Part shown: positions 8,076-17,246 of the stretch, in pieces
Position numbering within the stretch: the stretch's first letter is position 1
Layout: every line of letters begins with the position of its first letter
Notes under the pieces: model-generated
Database searches by the model: none
Told to the model about the DNA's origin: nothing
What the model saw: the letters and a program-made list of their open reading frames with translations, nothing else
Translations under genes and position numbers: made by a program
Source: a candidate division WOR-3 bacterium
GTDB lineage: Bacteria > Hydrothermota > Tepidihabitantia > Tepidihabitantales > Tepidihabitantaceae
Assembly (NCBI GenBank): GCA_039801245.1
Contig: JBDRUF010000012.1
Coordinates: forward strand, 1-38,066
Direction of reading: 5' to 3'
DNA length: 38,066 nt

Positions 8076-11000
8076 TTGAAAAGGTTTATTCCATTGACAA
8101 TCTATTTTCTGTTTTTGGCTTTGGCGCTTGAGGCCGGTCAAATCAAAATTGTGCGCACCCCCGGTTATAAAAGTCCAAAACAGGTTGAAGTGACAAAGCG
8201 CCTTGTCCCGGCAATGACAAATTGGCAAAAGGAGGCGGCACCCTTTGCCCGCTTTCGTTTCAGACCAACCGATAAGGATATGGCGAGAATCAACCGGTTG
8301 CGCCAGGGGCAGGTTGATACGGTGCGGGTTCTCTGCCTCAGGGTTGAGTTTGTCGAGGATACAACCCCATTGACAACCGGTAATGGCAAGATGGACACCT
8401 TTGGTTTTCTCTCACCAGATTCCGGGCTTTTCTATGACCCTCCCCATTTCAAACTTTATTTTGAGAGGATGATGGAGGGTTTGCGCAACTACTATCGGGC
8501 ACAGTCGCTGGGCAAACTTTATATCGACTTCAAGGTGATGCCTGAAGGAGAAAAGGATGCGTACCAGTTGCCCAGAGAGATGATGTTTTACGGGGACACT
8601 TTATCTTATGAAGGTATTGAGTTCGGACTGGTCAGGCTGATGCACGATGCGTTAAAGATTGCGGATGAGGACCCTAATATCAGGTTCAGGGATTATGATG
8701 AGTTTATCATCTTTCACGCTGGTAGCGGTTTGCAGTCGGATTATGCCGCGGATGGTAGATGGGACAGCCCTTATGATTTGCTTGCCGGTGAGATTCCTCC
8801 AGGTGCGATTGAGGCGTACCTGGGTGTGCCTTATATCCTGGTTGATGAGGGGCAGACAAGGATTGAACAGGCAACGGTTCTGCCGGAAATGATGCGCCAG
8901 GACACTTTGACCGAGAAAGGCGAGACCAACCTTGCGGGAATGGTGGGTCTGGCAGGAACCCTTGCACATGAGTTTGCCCACCTTTTGGGTGCGTACGATT
9001 TATACGATGTTACCGGTGTAACAATGGGTGTTGGCGCCTGGAGCCTGATGGGTTATGGTGGCTGGTTGGGCGATTACGGTGCCGGTGCACCGCCGGGTGT
9101 AATTCCCGGTTTTCTTGATGCCTACAATCGGGTCCAATTGGGCTTTATTAACCCGGTTGTTGTTTCCGTTCCCAAAGAGTCAATATTTGTTTATGCCGCA
9201 GCGATGGACACCGAATTGTTTGCCCAACGTCCTGACAGCCTTTGCCCGACGATTATCAAAATACCGGTCAATCAGAATGAGTATTTCCTGATTGAAAACC
9301 GCCAGACCGATATCAGAAAACCGGATACAATCATTGTTGATGTTGAGGATGGGGTTTTAATCGGGATTGAATCAAACGAGTATGACTTCTTTCAGCCCGG
9401 CTCAGGGATATTAATCTGGCACATAGACGAGAAGATTATTGCCGATTACGGTCCTTATAATGCCATCAACATCTTTCCTGAACACAAGGGCGTTGACCTT
9501 GAGGAAGGGGATGGGGTACAGGATTTTGATGTCCCCTACTGGAAGATGTACAACTATCAATACGAAATCTATGGTTACAAATACGACGCATTTTCTAAGC
9601 AGGGATATAATGACAGGTTTAACGCCAACACCAATCCCAATAGCGACGGCTATACCGGGAAGACATTTCTTGCGGTTAATCTTCTGGGCGTAAAGGATAC
9701 ATCAGACCGGCTCAAGGATACAGTTATACCGATAAGCGTCAACTGGGAACTTTATCAACCCGGTTTTCCTGTTGACCAGGGAAGAAACAGTCCATTTCGC
9801 TCAAGTTTTGCTGCCGATTTGGACCTTGATGGAACACTCGAAATAATCACCGCAGACAGCGCCGGTCAGGTAAGCGTCTGGCGGGCAGATGGCACGGGCT
9901 ATCGTTATCCCAATGGTGCCTTTGTCAATACCAACACCGCAATCATTGCTGATGTTGCCATTGGGAATGTGGCACCGAACCTCGGTCTGGAGATAGTTGT
10001 TGCTGGAGTTGACCGCAGGGTGAGAATTTATGATGCCCAGGGTCAATTGGTTAAGAGTTTAATTACCTTTGACCGGATTGTGGCTGCACCAACTCTTGCT
10101 GATTTGGATGGCGATGGTTATAAGGATGTGATTGTGGGTTCTACCGACTTAAGGGTTTACGCCTGGAACTATCAGGGTCAGGATTTGCCCGGGTTTCCCT
10201 TTTTTGTCGGTTCAGAAATCAGGGCACCGGTAGCGGTTACTGATACCATCCTTCCCAAAATTGCCATTCTTACTGGTGACCACCGGCTATTGCTATTGAA
10301 TTATGATGGAACGGTTGTTCCCGGGTTTCCGCTTTCCTTGGGTAACTCCCCGTTTTATTCCTGGGCGCAACCAATTGTTGCCGATTTTGACCGCGACAGT
10401 ATGATGGAGATTGCAGTAGTTGCAGGTGGTGGACACAACTACCGGGTTTATATCGTGGAACTGAATGGCAAAATAGTTTTTACCTCACAGGAGTTGATTG
10501 AACACCCATTTACCGGCACAATTGCCTGTGAGGATATTAACAGGGACGGTTTCCTTGATATCATCGCCGCTGCCCGGCACAAACTTTTTGCCTTCAACCG
10601 CAATGCCACCCTCTTAACTAACTATCCGTTTGTCTATGAATCCGCCTATACTGTTCAGGAACTTGCCGGCAACTGGATAATCACCTATGATGTTCCATTT
10701 GAGTATCGTTCCTCACCGGTTATTGCCGATATCAACAATGACGGTATTAGGGATTTGATTATCGGCTCACCTGAATATGGTGTCTTGGGTTTTGACGGTG
10801 GCTCAGGCAGGCTTTTGGACTATTTTCCTTTGATGACAACCGCATCGGTTAGTGCAATCCCCCTGGTCATTGACATTGATCAAGATGGCTTATTGGAAAT
10901 CGTTACTGGCTCAGATAAGGGAATTTTTTATGTCTGGAAAATACCCAATTCCAATCCCCAGGTTAAATGGGGTTGTGCCTATCACGACCCCTGCCATACC

Positions 11001-11330
11001 GGCCTTATTCCTCTTAGCGAAATTCCTTCGCTACCATCTCCCTCTGCGACCTTGGTGGAGGGATTCTATGTTTACCCCAATCCCGCCGGCAAAGAGGTCA
11101 ACATTAGGTATCGGCTTGGTCCGGGGAATAGCAAGGTTTGGTTGATGGTTTTGGATATGAGTGGGCAACCGGTAATAAAGGAGTTTGAGGCGCCAGCAGT
11201 CGCACTTATTGATAATGAGGCACACGTTGACTTGCGAACCATCGCACCTGGACTTTATGTTGTTCGTCTCCGGATTGAGAACGGCTCTCAAAATGAGATT
11301 CGTTTTACCAAACTGGCTATCGTCAGATGA
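8076..11330 (+). CDS. Secreted M6-family metalloprotease with FG-GAP repeats and sorting tail
   Basis: The roughly 1,084-residue exported protease starts with a signal peptide (MKRFIPLTIYFLFLALALEA). The catalytic domain of the M6 / immune-inhibitor-A-like type carries the zinc motif HEFAHLLG at about residue 298, followed by AYDLYD and WSLMGYGGW. From about 580 to 960 there are FG-GAP/VCBS-type repeats with calcium-loop patterns (DLDLDGTLE, DLDGDGYKD, DFDRDSMME, DINRDGFLD, DINNDGIRD, DIDQDGLLE), suggesting a beta-propeller. The last 85 residues form a Por/T9SS-like tail (VYPNPAGKEVNIRY...APGLYVVRL). TTG 8076 is chosen because GAAAGGTG precedes it; GTG 8067 lies inside that site. The stop overlaps the next start as ATGA. 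Confidence 0.88.
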   Translation: MKRFIPLTIYFLFLALALEAGQIKIVRTPGYKSPKQVEVTKRLVPAMTNWQKEAAPFARFRFRPTDKDMARINRLRQGQVDTVRVLCLRVEFVEDTTPLTTGNGKMDTFGFLSPDSGLFYDPPHFKLYFERMMEGLRNYYRAQSLGKLYIDFKVMPEGEKDAYQLPREMMFYGDTLSYEGIEFGLVRLMHDALKIADEDPNIRFRDYDEFIIFHAGSGLQSDYAADGRWDSPYDLLAGEIPPGAIEAYLGVPYILVDEGQTRIEQATVLPEMMRQDTLTEKGETNLAGMVGLAGTLAHEFAHLLGAYDLYDVTGVTMGVGAWSLMGYGGWLGDYGAGAPPGVIPGFLDAYNRVQLGFINPVVVSVPKESIFVYAAAMDTELFAQRPDSLCPTIIKIPVNQNEYFLIENRQTDIRKPDTIIVDVEDGVLIGIESNEYDFFQPGSGILIWHIDEKIIADYGPYNAINIFPEHKGVDLEEGDGVQDFDVPYWKMYNYQYEIYGYKYDAFSKQGYNDRFNANTNPNSDGYTGKTFLAVNLLGVKDTSDRLKDTVIPISVNWELYQPGFPVDQGRNSPFRSSFAADLDLDGTLEIITADSAGQVSVWRADGTGYRYPNGAFVNTNTAIIADVAIGNVAPNLGLEIVVAGVDRRVRIYDAQGQLVKSLITFDRIVAAPTLADLDGDGYKDVIVGSTDLRVYAWNYQGQDLPGFPFFVGSEIRAPVAVTDTILPKIAILTGDHRLLLLNYDGTVVPGFPLSLGNSPFYSWAQPIVADFDRDSMMEIAVVAGGGHNYRVYIVELNGKIVFTSQELIEHPFTGTIACEDINRDGFLDIIAAARHKLFAFNRNATLLTNYPFVYESAYTVQELAGNWIITYDVPFEYRSSPVIADINNDGIRDLIIGSPEYGVLGFDGGSGRLLDYFPLMTTASVSAIPLVIDIDQDGLLEIVTGSDKGIFYVWKIPNSNPQVKWGCAYHDPCHTGLIPLSEIPSLPSPSATLVEGFYVYPNPAGKEVNIRYRLGPGNSKVWLMVLDMSGQPVIKEFEAPAVALIDNEAHVDLRTIAPGLYVVRLRIENGSQNEIRFTKLAIVR

Positions 11331-14056
11331 TTTCCACTCCTTTCTTGATTACCATTTTTATTTCTTTTCTCGAGATAGAGGGATTCGTGAATGAACGGAC
11401 ACCTTTAAATCCTCGTCCTTTACCTGGGTATTTATTGCCCCCGAAAACTATCCACAGCAGGTCTTACAATCTTTCCAAGGATAGCGTTATCCGCAACGAC
11501 TTCCTCTGCAACGACGATGTGTATGGGGGCTGCCAGCAAAAAGGACCAGATATAGCGGTGGGTCCTGATGGTGGCTTTGTCATCTCCTGGTATGAGTTTC
11601 GAGATGGTGATGCTGATATCTGGTTCCAGCGGTTTGATTCTGTAGGAAATCCTATCGGTGTAAATGAAAGGGTAAATACCGATGCTACGCTGGGCTGGCA
11701 GGGCGACCCGGCAACCGCAATTGGCATTGATGGCAAGTTTATCTTTTCCTGGGAGGATAGAAGACAAATCGGCAATTCTGACGTATTTTGCCAGCGTTTT
11801 GATGAACGGGGTTATAGACTGGGTGACAACTTTAGAGTTAGCGATTCGGCAGCAGCTGGTGACCAGAGCATCTCCAGTGTTCACATCGCTCCTAATGGTA
11901 CCGCCCTGATTGTGTGGGATGACCGCAGATATGGGTTGACTGGGGACATCTTTGCCCAGTTTCTCAATCCCGATGGCTCACTCCGCGGAGATAACTTCCG
12001 GGTTAACGATGATGCGATTGGTTGGGCAAATCAGTATGAACCTGATGTGAGTGGTGATGATTCAGGCAGATTTGTGATTGTCTGGATGGATGGCAGGGGA
12101 AACAACCCCTCGGACTGGAACATATTTTGCCAGCGTTTTCGGCTTGATGGCACAAGGATCGGAAATAACTTTCTTGTCACCCCAGATGACAGTATCCAGT
12201 GGTCTCCGAGAGTAGCTGCTGGTCATTCAGGTGATTTTGTCGTGTGCTGGAATGACAGACGCAGAGGCAACTGGGATGTCTATGCCCAGATTTATAACCC
12301 TCAAGGGGAACCGGTAGGAGGTAATTTCCGAGTTAACACCGATACCGGAAATTCCCAGCAGTTATTGGGTGATGTGGCAATAAACAGTTTTAACGAGTTT
12401 ATCATCGTTTGGTCTGATAACCGCGATGGCGATGATGATATTTATGCCCAGCGGTTTGATTTGAGCGGCTCGAGACTCGGACCTGAATTTAAAATAAACG
12501 ATGATCCCGATTCTACCGCGCAAAATATGCCCACGGTGGCTGCCCATCCTGATGGCGGTTACTGGATTGCTTGGGCTGATGCCCGTTCCGGTGATTACAA
12601 CATCTATTGTCAGCGGATTGCCCGTGACGGCACGAGGATAGGGAGAAATTTCCGGGTGAATGATGATAGTGCGAGTGCCCATCAGCGGGTGTCTTCAATT
12701 GGGATGGAAAGGCATGGGAACATATTGATCGCCTGGGAGGATGAGCGTAATACAAATTGTGACATCTACGGAGCAATTATTGATGAACAAGGCCACCAAA
12801 TCAATTCCAATATTAGAATGAATGACGATCCGATTAGGACTCACAACCATTATTATCCGAGTGTGGCTGGCGGCAATAGTCGATTCTTGGTTGCTTGGGT
12901 CGATTCGAGACAGGGCTGGGATATCTATGCCCAGTTCCTTGACGATCAAGGGTACCCGCTTGGTAATAATTTTCTTGTAAATGAAGGAAATGTGGGTGCC
13001 CATCAGTGGTACCCGTATTGTGCAATGGATTCAACCAACCGGGCGGTAATTGTCTGGATGGACAATCGGGCTGGTTTTTTTCAAATATACGCCCGCCTAT
13101 ACGACCCGAACTGCAAACCCATAGGAGCTGAGTTCAATGTTATTGACACAAATGAGGAAGGCTATTATCCCAGTGTGGCGATGAATGTCGAGGGCTATTG
13201 GGTTGTAAGCTGGATGGACTTTCGTGACGGCGATGTCAACATATACTGCCAGCTCTTTAGACCTGATGGGTCTTGGATTGGAGAGAATAAGAGAGTGAAT
13301 ACCGATGCCGCGCAGGTATACCAGGGATTTCCCGCCTGTGCGATTGATAATAACCGCAATATTGTGATCGCTTGGGAGGATACCCGGAATGGCTCCTATG
13401 ATGTTTACATCCAATGGCTTGATTCAACAGGAAATTTAATCGGAGATAATGAACGGGTGAACGACAATCCATTAAATCAGTCGGACTGTTATTCCCCATC
13501 CTGCGCCTTTGACAATTTGGGCAGGTTGGTGGTGATGTTCGATGATGAAAGAGAAATTCCGGGAAATCCCCAGATTTACTGCCAGCGGTTCACGCCGAGC
13601 CGGCTCAGGATGGGCAGCAATCAAAAAATCAACGAACCAAACCTGTTTCCGAAAAATACCCATTGGACCGTTGGGCAGAGTGTGGTCGCAAATGACAGGG
13701 TAATTGGTTTTGCCTGGACAGACAACCGGCGCCACCAAGGCTGGGACATATATGCGAAGTTGACCGACTGGAACCTCATCGGTCTTGCCGAGACGGAAGA
13801 CGGCCCCGTCATTCCGAGCGAAGCGGAGGAATCCCTTCCCGGTCCCACGGTCATCAGGCGGGATAAAAAAGTCGAGATTAAAGGTGAACCAAGAGGAATT
13901 GTGACTCTATATGATGCGACAGGACGACAATTCTATTGCTCCATCCTCCAGTCTAATACTATGGTATTAAATATCAGCCATCTCCGCCCTGGGATTTATT
14001 TTCTGAAATCCCAAAATAGCGGCAGGAAATCAATTAAAAAACTGCTTATTTTGTAA
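11327..14056 (+). CDS. Exported protein with 14 W-x-D-x-R repeats and sorting tail
   Basis: The 909-residue product has a hydrophobic N-terminus (FLITIFISFL). It then carries 14 degenerate repeats of about 55 residues, each with a core like VIVW-D-R-G--DIYAQRFD--G---G-NFRVNDD; examples are FIIVWSDNRDGDDDIYAQRF and WVVSWMDFRDGDVNIYCQLF. The repeat form suggests beta-propeller blades, and 14 would fit two seven-bladed propellers; this is inference. A linker at about residues 824-840 contains VIPSEAEESLPG, encoded by a small palindromic element. The C-terminal 70 residues are a Por/T9SS-like tail (GRQFYCS...LRPGIYFLKS...KKLLIL). The ATGA overlap with the protease gene indicates coupled translation and suggests that both act outside the cell. 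Confidence 0.85.
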   Translation: MISTPFLITIFISFLEIEGFVNERTPLNPRPLPGYLLPPKTIHSRSYNLSKDSVIRNDFLCNDDVYGGCQQKGPDIAVGPDGGFVISWYEFRDGDADIWFQRFDSVGNPIGVNERVNTDATLGWQGDPATAIGIDGKFIFSWEDRRQIGNSDVFCQRFDERGYRLGDNFRVSDSAAAGDQSISSVHIAPNGTALIVWDDRRYGLTGDIFAQFLNPDGSLRGDNFRVNDDAIGWANQYEPDVSGDDSGRFVIVWMDGRGNNPSDWNIFCQRFRLDGTRIGNNFLVTPDDSIQWSPRVAAGHSGDFVVCWNDRRRGNWDVYAQIYNPQGEPVGGNFRVNTDTGNSQQLLGDVAINSFNEFIIVWSDNRDGDDDIYAQRFDLSGSRLGPEFKINDDPDSTAQNMPTVAAHPDGGYWIAWADARSGDYNIYCQRIARDGTRIGRNFRVNDDSASAHQRVSSIGMERHGNILIAWEDERNTNCDIYGAIIDEQGHQINSNIRMNDDPIRTHNHYYPSVAGGNSRFLVAWVDSRQGWDIYAQFLDDQGYPLGNNFLVNEGNVGAHQWYPYCAMDSTNRAVIVWMDNRAGFFQIYARLYDPNCKPIGAEFNVIDTNEEGYYPSVAMNVEGYWVVSWMDFRDGDVNIYCQLFRPDGSWIGENKRVNTDAAQVYQGFPACAIDNNRNIVIAWEDTRNGSYDVYIQWLDSTGNLIGDNERVNDNPLNQSDCYSPSCAFDNLGRLVVMFDDEREIPGNPQIYCQRFTPSRLRMGSNQKINEPNLFPKNTHWTVGQSVVANDRVIGFAWTDNRRHQGWDIYAKLTDWNLIGLAETEDGPVIPSEAEESLPGPTVIRRDKKVEIKGEPRGIVTLYDATGRQFYCSILQSNTMVLNISHLRPGIYFLKSQNSGRKSIKKLLIL
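13807..13834. repeat. Small palindromic repeat element inside a coding region
   Basis: GTCATTCCGAGCGAAGCGG plus AGGAATC has ATTCC (13811-13815) facing GGAAT (13828-13832) around a GAGCGAAGCGGA core. From memory, near-identical palindromes are dispersed in many bacterial genomes and are often translated as VIPSEA peptides. Here it is in frame and lies in the linker before the sorting domain. Confidence 0.55.
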
Positions 14057-14069
14057 AAAGGGAGGGACG

Positions 14070-14723
14070 ATGACCCCTATTATTATATTGACAATAATTG
14101 TGTCACCGGCAGCAAATGATATTACCCTAAAAACATCAAGACGAAATGTAGCAATGCTTGCGTCAATGGTTTTACCCGGAACCGGTCAACTCCTAACCAA
14201 TGCTAAGAATAGGGGAGAGGTAATGCTTTGGCTTGATGGTATTTTCTGGGCAGGATGGGCAGGATTCTCCTGGTATCGCAGCAGTCGGAACCAGGATGCC
14301 CAGTTGATTGCGGCAAAATATGCCCGAGCAGATATCACGATTAAAGACCCCCAATATTACCGGGCATTAGAGCGTTATGACAATGCCCAGGAATACAATG
14401 AGGATATTCGGCGAGAGGCGAGGGATTTATATCCTGATGACCCTGATGCCCAGCGCCGTTATTATGAAAGTCACGGCTATTTTGGGAGGTCTCAGTGGGA
14501 TTGGGAGGCGGATTCAATTAGAATCTACTCCTATTGGCGCACAAGGAGGTCGGCTCGGGATGCGGGTATGACTGTTAGTTTTATCACTGCCGCGCTTCTT
14601 CTCAACCGATTTGTCAGTCTGCTTGACTGTATCTTCTTTACCCCGGGAGCCGACATAAAGCACCGAGTTGAAATCAACCCGAGCCAAAACCAGCCTGGCG
14701 TTGAACTGCGTTACCGCTTCTGA
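14070..14723 (+). CDS. Small membrane protein, DUF5683-like
   Basis: The 217-residue protein has an N-terminal hydrophobic segment, possibly a signal peptide. It then has RRNVAMLASMVLPGTGQLLTN, a pattern seen in DUF5683-type proteins (PGxGQ after a hydrophobic run), and a Trp-rich membrane segment at about residues 52-67. A charged middle part (about 70-160) is rich in Arg, Asp and Tyr. A third hydrophobic segment (about 165-190) and a short beta-like C-terminus (GVELRYRF) that could face an outer membrane follow. No function is known to me. It has a good Shine-Dalgarno (AAAGGGAGGG) and sits between the repeat protein and nadB with 6 to 13 nt gaps. Confidence 0.6.
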   Translation: MTPIIILTIIVSPAANDITLKTSRRNVAMLASMVLPGTGQLLTNAKNRGEVMLWLDGIFWAGWAGFSWYRSSRNQDAQLIAAKYARADITIKDPQYYRALERYDNAQEYNEDIRREARDLYPDDPDAQRRYYESHGYFGRSQWDWEADSIRIYSYWRTRRSARDAGMTVSFITAALLLNRFVSLLDCIFFTPGADIKHRVEINPSQNQPGVELRYRF

Positions 14724-14729
14724 TAGATA

Positions 14730-16331
14730 ATGCAGGAAATAGAGGTTGATTACCTAGTCATTGGTTCGGGCATTGCTGGGCTCTGGTTTGCTTATAAAGC
14801 CGGGCAAAAAGGCAATGTCCTTATCGTAACCAAGAAAGATAGCGCGGAGTCAAATACCAACTATGCCCAAGGTGGTATTGCGGCTGCGGTCGCCGATGAT
14901 GACAACCCGAGATTGCACTATGAGGACACTATAAGGGTTGGGGCGGGGTTGGCTCATCCAGAAATCGTTAAGTTGGTAACCGATGCCGGCCCCAGACTGA
15001 TAAAGGAGTTGTGGGCACTTGGTGTCAACTTCTCGGTCCGTTCTGATAGCAAAGGTGAGCCCCGGTTTGACCTTGGTAGGGAAGGGGGACATCGGAGGCG
15101 GAGAATTGTCCATGCCCAGGACGCCACCGGATATGAAATCGAAAAGGGTCTTTTAAGAGCGGTGCGTGCCCTTGGGAGCGTAAAAATCTGGGAGGAGCAT
15201 TTTACCATTGATTTGATTATTGACGAAGAGGGCGTCTTTTATGGCGCCGTGGTTTTGGGAAAGACAAGCGGAACGATAAAATTAATCAGGGCAAAAGCCT
15301 GCCTTTTAGCCACCGGGGGAATCGGACAGGTTTACCGGCATACCACCAACCCATCAATCGCTACCGGTGATGGGATCGCCATGGCGTTTCGTGCCGGTGC
15401 CAAGGTTGCCAATATGGAGTTCATCCAGTTTCATCCGACATCACTCTTTGGACAGCGGATTGACGACCGGGTTTTTCTTATTACCGAGGCGGTTCGTGGT
15501 GAAGGAGCGGTTCTCAAGACCAGGGATGGTAAGGAGTTTATGAACGCCTACCATCCGGATGGTTCGCTCGCGCCGAGAGATGTGGTTGCCCGGGCAATTG
15601 CTGCTGAGATTTCCCGGCGGGGGGATGAATATGTCTTGCTTGACTGCACCGGGATTCCTCACGATAGTTTGCGTCGGCGGTTTCCCAACATCTATGAGAC
15701 CTGCTTAAGATTTGGCATTGACATCACCCGGGAGCCGATTCCGGTTGTGCCGGCTGCCCATTATGTGTGCGGCGGTGTGGTTGTCAACCAGTGGGGAGAA
15801 ACAACAATTCCGAGGTTATTTGCTGCTGGTGAGTGTGCCTGCACCGGTCTGCATGGGGCCAACCGATTGGCTTCAAACTCCCTTCTGGAGGCGTTGGTTT
15901 TTGCCGAAAGGGCAGCGATTAATGCTACATCTGCCTATGGCAATTTCACCGGACAGCAATCAGCGGTTTTTCCAGCGGAATTAAACCTTGAGTATAAATT
16001 CGGAGCAGACGAGCAGGCCGTTAGTGCCGTTAACCGTTTGCGTGATGTTATGTGGTGTTATGCGGGAATAGTCAGGTCCGACAGCGGCCTTATCCAAGGA
16101 GAAAAGGAGTTAAATAGCCTTGTCCAGGAGGCAGAAAAAATCGGGAAATTAAACTCGGTTCCGGTTCTTGAGATGCACAATATGCTTTTAGTGGCTCGCC
16201 TGATAATGAGGTGTGCTCGGCAAAGGCTGGAGTCGCGTGGTCTTCATTACAATCAGGACCACCCCTTGCCTGATGAACGGTTTGAGCATGATACCATCAT
16301 TTCTAAGGCGGAGTTTGAACCGGTTAATTGA
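14730..16331 (+). CDS. nadB: L-aspartate oxidase
   Basis: The 533-residue flavoprotein oxidises L-aspartate to iminoaspartate, the first step of de novo NAD synthesis. In anaerobes fumarate can serve as electron acceptor. Diagnostic features are the FAD fold VIGSGIAGLWFAYKA at the N-terminus, NYAQGGIAA, the FIQFHPTSLFG substrate region, RGEGAVLKTRDGKEFM, and AHYVCGGVVVNQWG with GECACTGLHGANRLASNSLLEALVF near residues 365-395. The length is typical. No clear Shine-Dalgarno precedes the ATG. Its stop lies 6 nt after the previous gene's reading ends at the 5' side, and its 3' end overlaps the Xer gene. The partner quinolinate synthase nadA is not in this window. Confidence 0.95.
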   Translation: MQEIEVDYLVIGSGIAGLWFAYKAGQKGNVLIVTKKDSAESNTNYAQGGIAAAVADDDNPRLHYEDTIRVGAGLAHPEIVKLVTDAGPRLIKELWALGVNFSVRSDSKGEPRFDLGREGGHRRRRIVHAQDATGYEIEKGLLRAVRALGSVKIWEEHFTIDLIIDEEGVFYGAVVLGKTSGTIKLIRAKACLLATGGIGQVYRHTTNPSIATGDGIAMAFRAGAKVANMEFIQFHPTSLFGQRIDDRVFLITEAVRGEGAVLKTRDGKEFMNAYHPDGSLAPRDVVARAIAAEISRRGDEYVLLDCTGIPHDSLRRRFPNIYETCLRFGIDITREPIPVVPAAHYVCGGVVVNQWGETTIPRLFAAGECACTGLHGANRLASNSLLEALVFAERAAINATSAYGNFTGQQSAVFPAELNLEYKFGADEQAVSAVNRLRDVMWCYAGIVRSDSGLIQGEKELNSLVQEAEKIGKLNSVPVLEMHNMLLVARLIMRCARQRLESRGLHYNQDHPLPDERFEHDTIISKAEFEPVN

Positions 16332-17244
16332 AAAGAGGAATGGTCAGAGAACTTCCTCGGAAATTCTGGAAAAATTTGCCCATTATCTTTTGGTTGAGCG
16401 TGGGGTAAGTGAGACATCGGTTGAGTGTTACCTTACCGATGTGGCACAGTTCCTCAAAGACCAGCCAGCGGTGGCTCGGGAGCCATCGAAAATTCAGCCG
16501 CACCAAGTCCGGGGTTTTATCCGCAAACTGAGTGATTGCGGACTGTCGGTTTCAACAATAGCCCGCAAGTTAATTTCTTTGAGGGCATTTTGCAATTTTC
16601 TTATACATGAGTTTAACTTGCCTTCTTCCCTAATGGTGGATTTGAAGATGCCCAAACAAAGGCGCCTTTTGCCAAATGTCCTCAGTCAGGAGGAGGTGGC
16701 AGAACTGATTAAGGCAACAGATAAGGTTTCAGACCGCTTCTCGCAATTGCGGGCAAAGGCGATGCTTGAGGTTGTCTATGGTGCCGGTCTGCGGGTTTCA
16801 GAACTGTTAAACCTCACTACCGGTGACATTGACCTCGGCGAAAGATTTGTCCGGGTTGTGGGTAAAGGTTCAAAGGAAAGGGTTGTTCCTTTGGGAGAAC
16901 CCGCGATTCAGGCGGTGAAGGATTATCTTGCAATCGCCCGTCCCCATTTTAGCCGCAACCGAACCAGCCCCTATCTTTTCCTGAATGCGCGGGGCAATAG
17001 GCTGACAAGAATGGGTTTCTATAAGATTTTGAAAATGTGTGTCCGGCTGGCTGGTATCAGAGGGAGGGTTACGCCCCATACATTGCGCCACTCCTTTGCT
17101 ACCCATCTCCTTGAAGGCGGCGCAGACCTGCGGGTGGTTCAGGAGATGCTCGGTCACAAAGACATCAGCACAACCCAGGTTTATACCCATATTGACCGAA
17201 GTTATCTGCGTGCTGTCTACAAAACATTTCATCCCCGGGGATAG
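16288..17244 (+). CDS. xerD: Tyrosine recombinase, XerC/XerD type
   Basis: The roughly 318-residue site-specific recombinase carries an N-terminal SAM-like DNA-binding domain (LLVERGVSETSVECYLTDVAQFL) and a full catalytic set: Arg169 (AGLRVSELL), Lys near 193-196 (GKGSKERVVPL), His264 and Arg267 (TPHTLRHSFATHLL), His290 (MLGHKDIS) and the nucleophile Tyr299 (TQVYTHID). This is the arrangement of the housekeeping dimer-resolution enzymes rather than of phage integrases. The start is uncertain: ATG 16288 or TTG 16315, both overlapping the end of nadB. The family assignment is firm. Calling it XerD rather than XerC, or a single XerA/XerH-like enzyme, is a guess. Confidence 0.88.
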   Translation: MIPSFLRRSLNRLIEKRNGQRTSSEILEKFAHYLLVERGVSETSVECYLTDVAQFLKDQPAVAREPSKIQPHQVRGFIRKLSDCGLSVSTIARKLISLRAFCNFLIHEFNLPSSLMVDLKMPKQRRLLPNVLSQEEVAELIKATDKVSDRFSQLRAKAMLEVVYGAGLRVSELLNLTTGDIDLGERFVRVVGKGSKERVVPLGEPAIQAVKDYLAIARPHFSRNRTSPYLFLNARGNRLTRMGFYKILKMCVRLAGIRGRVTPHTLRHSFATHLLEGGADLRVVQEMLGHKDISTTQVYTHIDRSYLRAVYKTFHPRG

Positions 17245-17246
17245 CT

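Noticed and set aside
8004-8228. Minus-strand frame ending RERDSNPRYP, and plus-strand frame 7760-8044 ending GIGGSNPSLSV
   Set aside because: Both are read through tRNA-Ser, a common annotation artefact.
16288-17244. Phage or element integrase with attachment site
   Set aside because: The protein fits the housekeeping Xer type, its neighbours are metabolic genes, and the nearby tRNAs show no duplicated 3' end.
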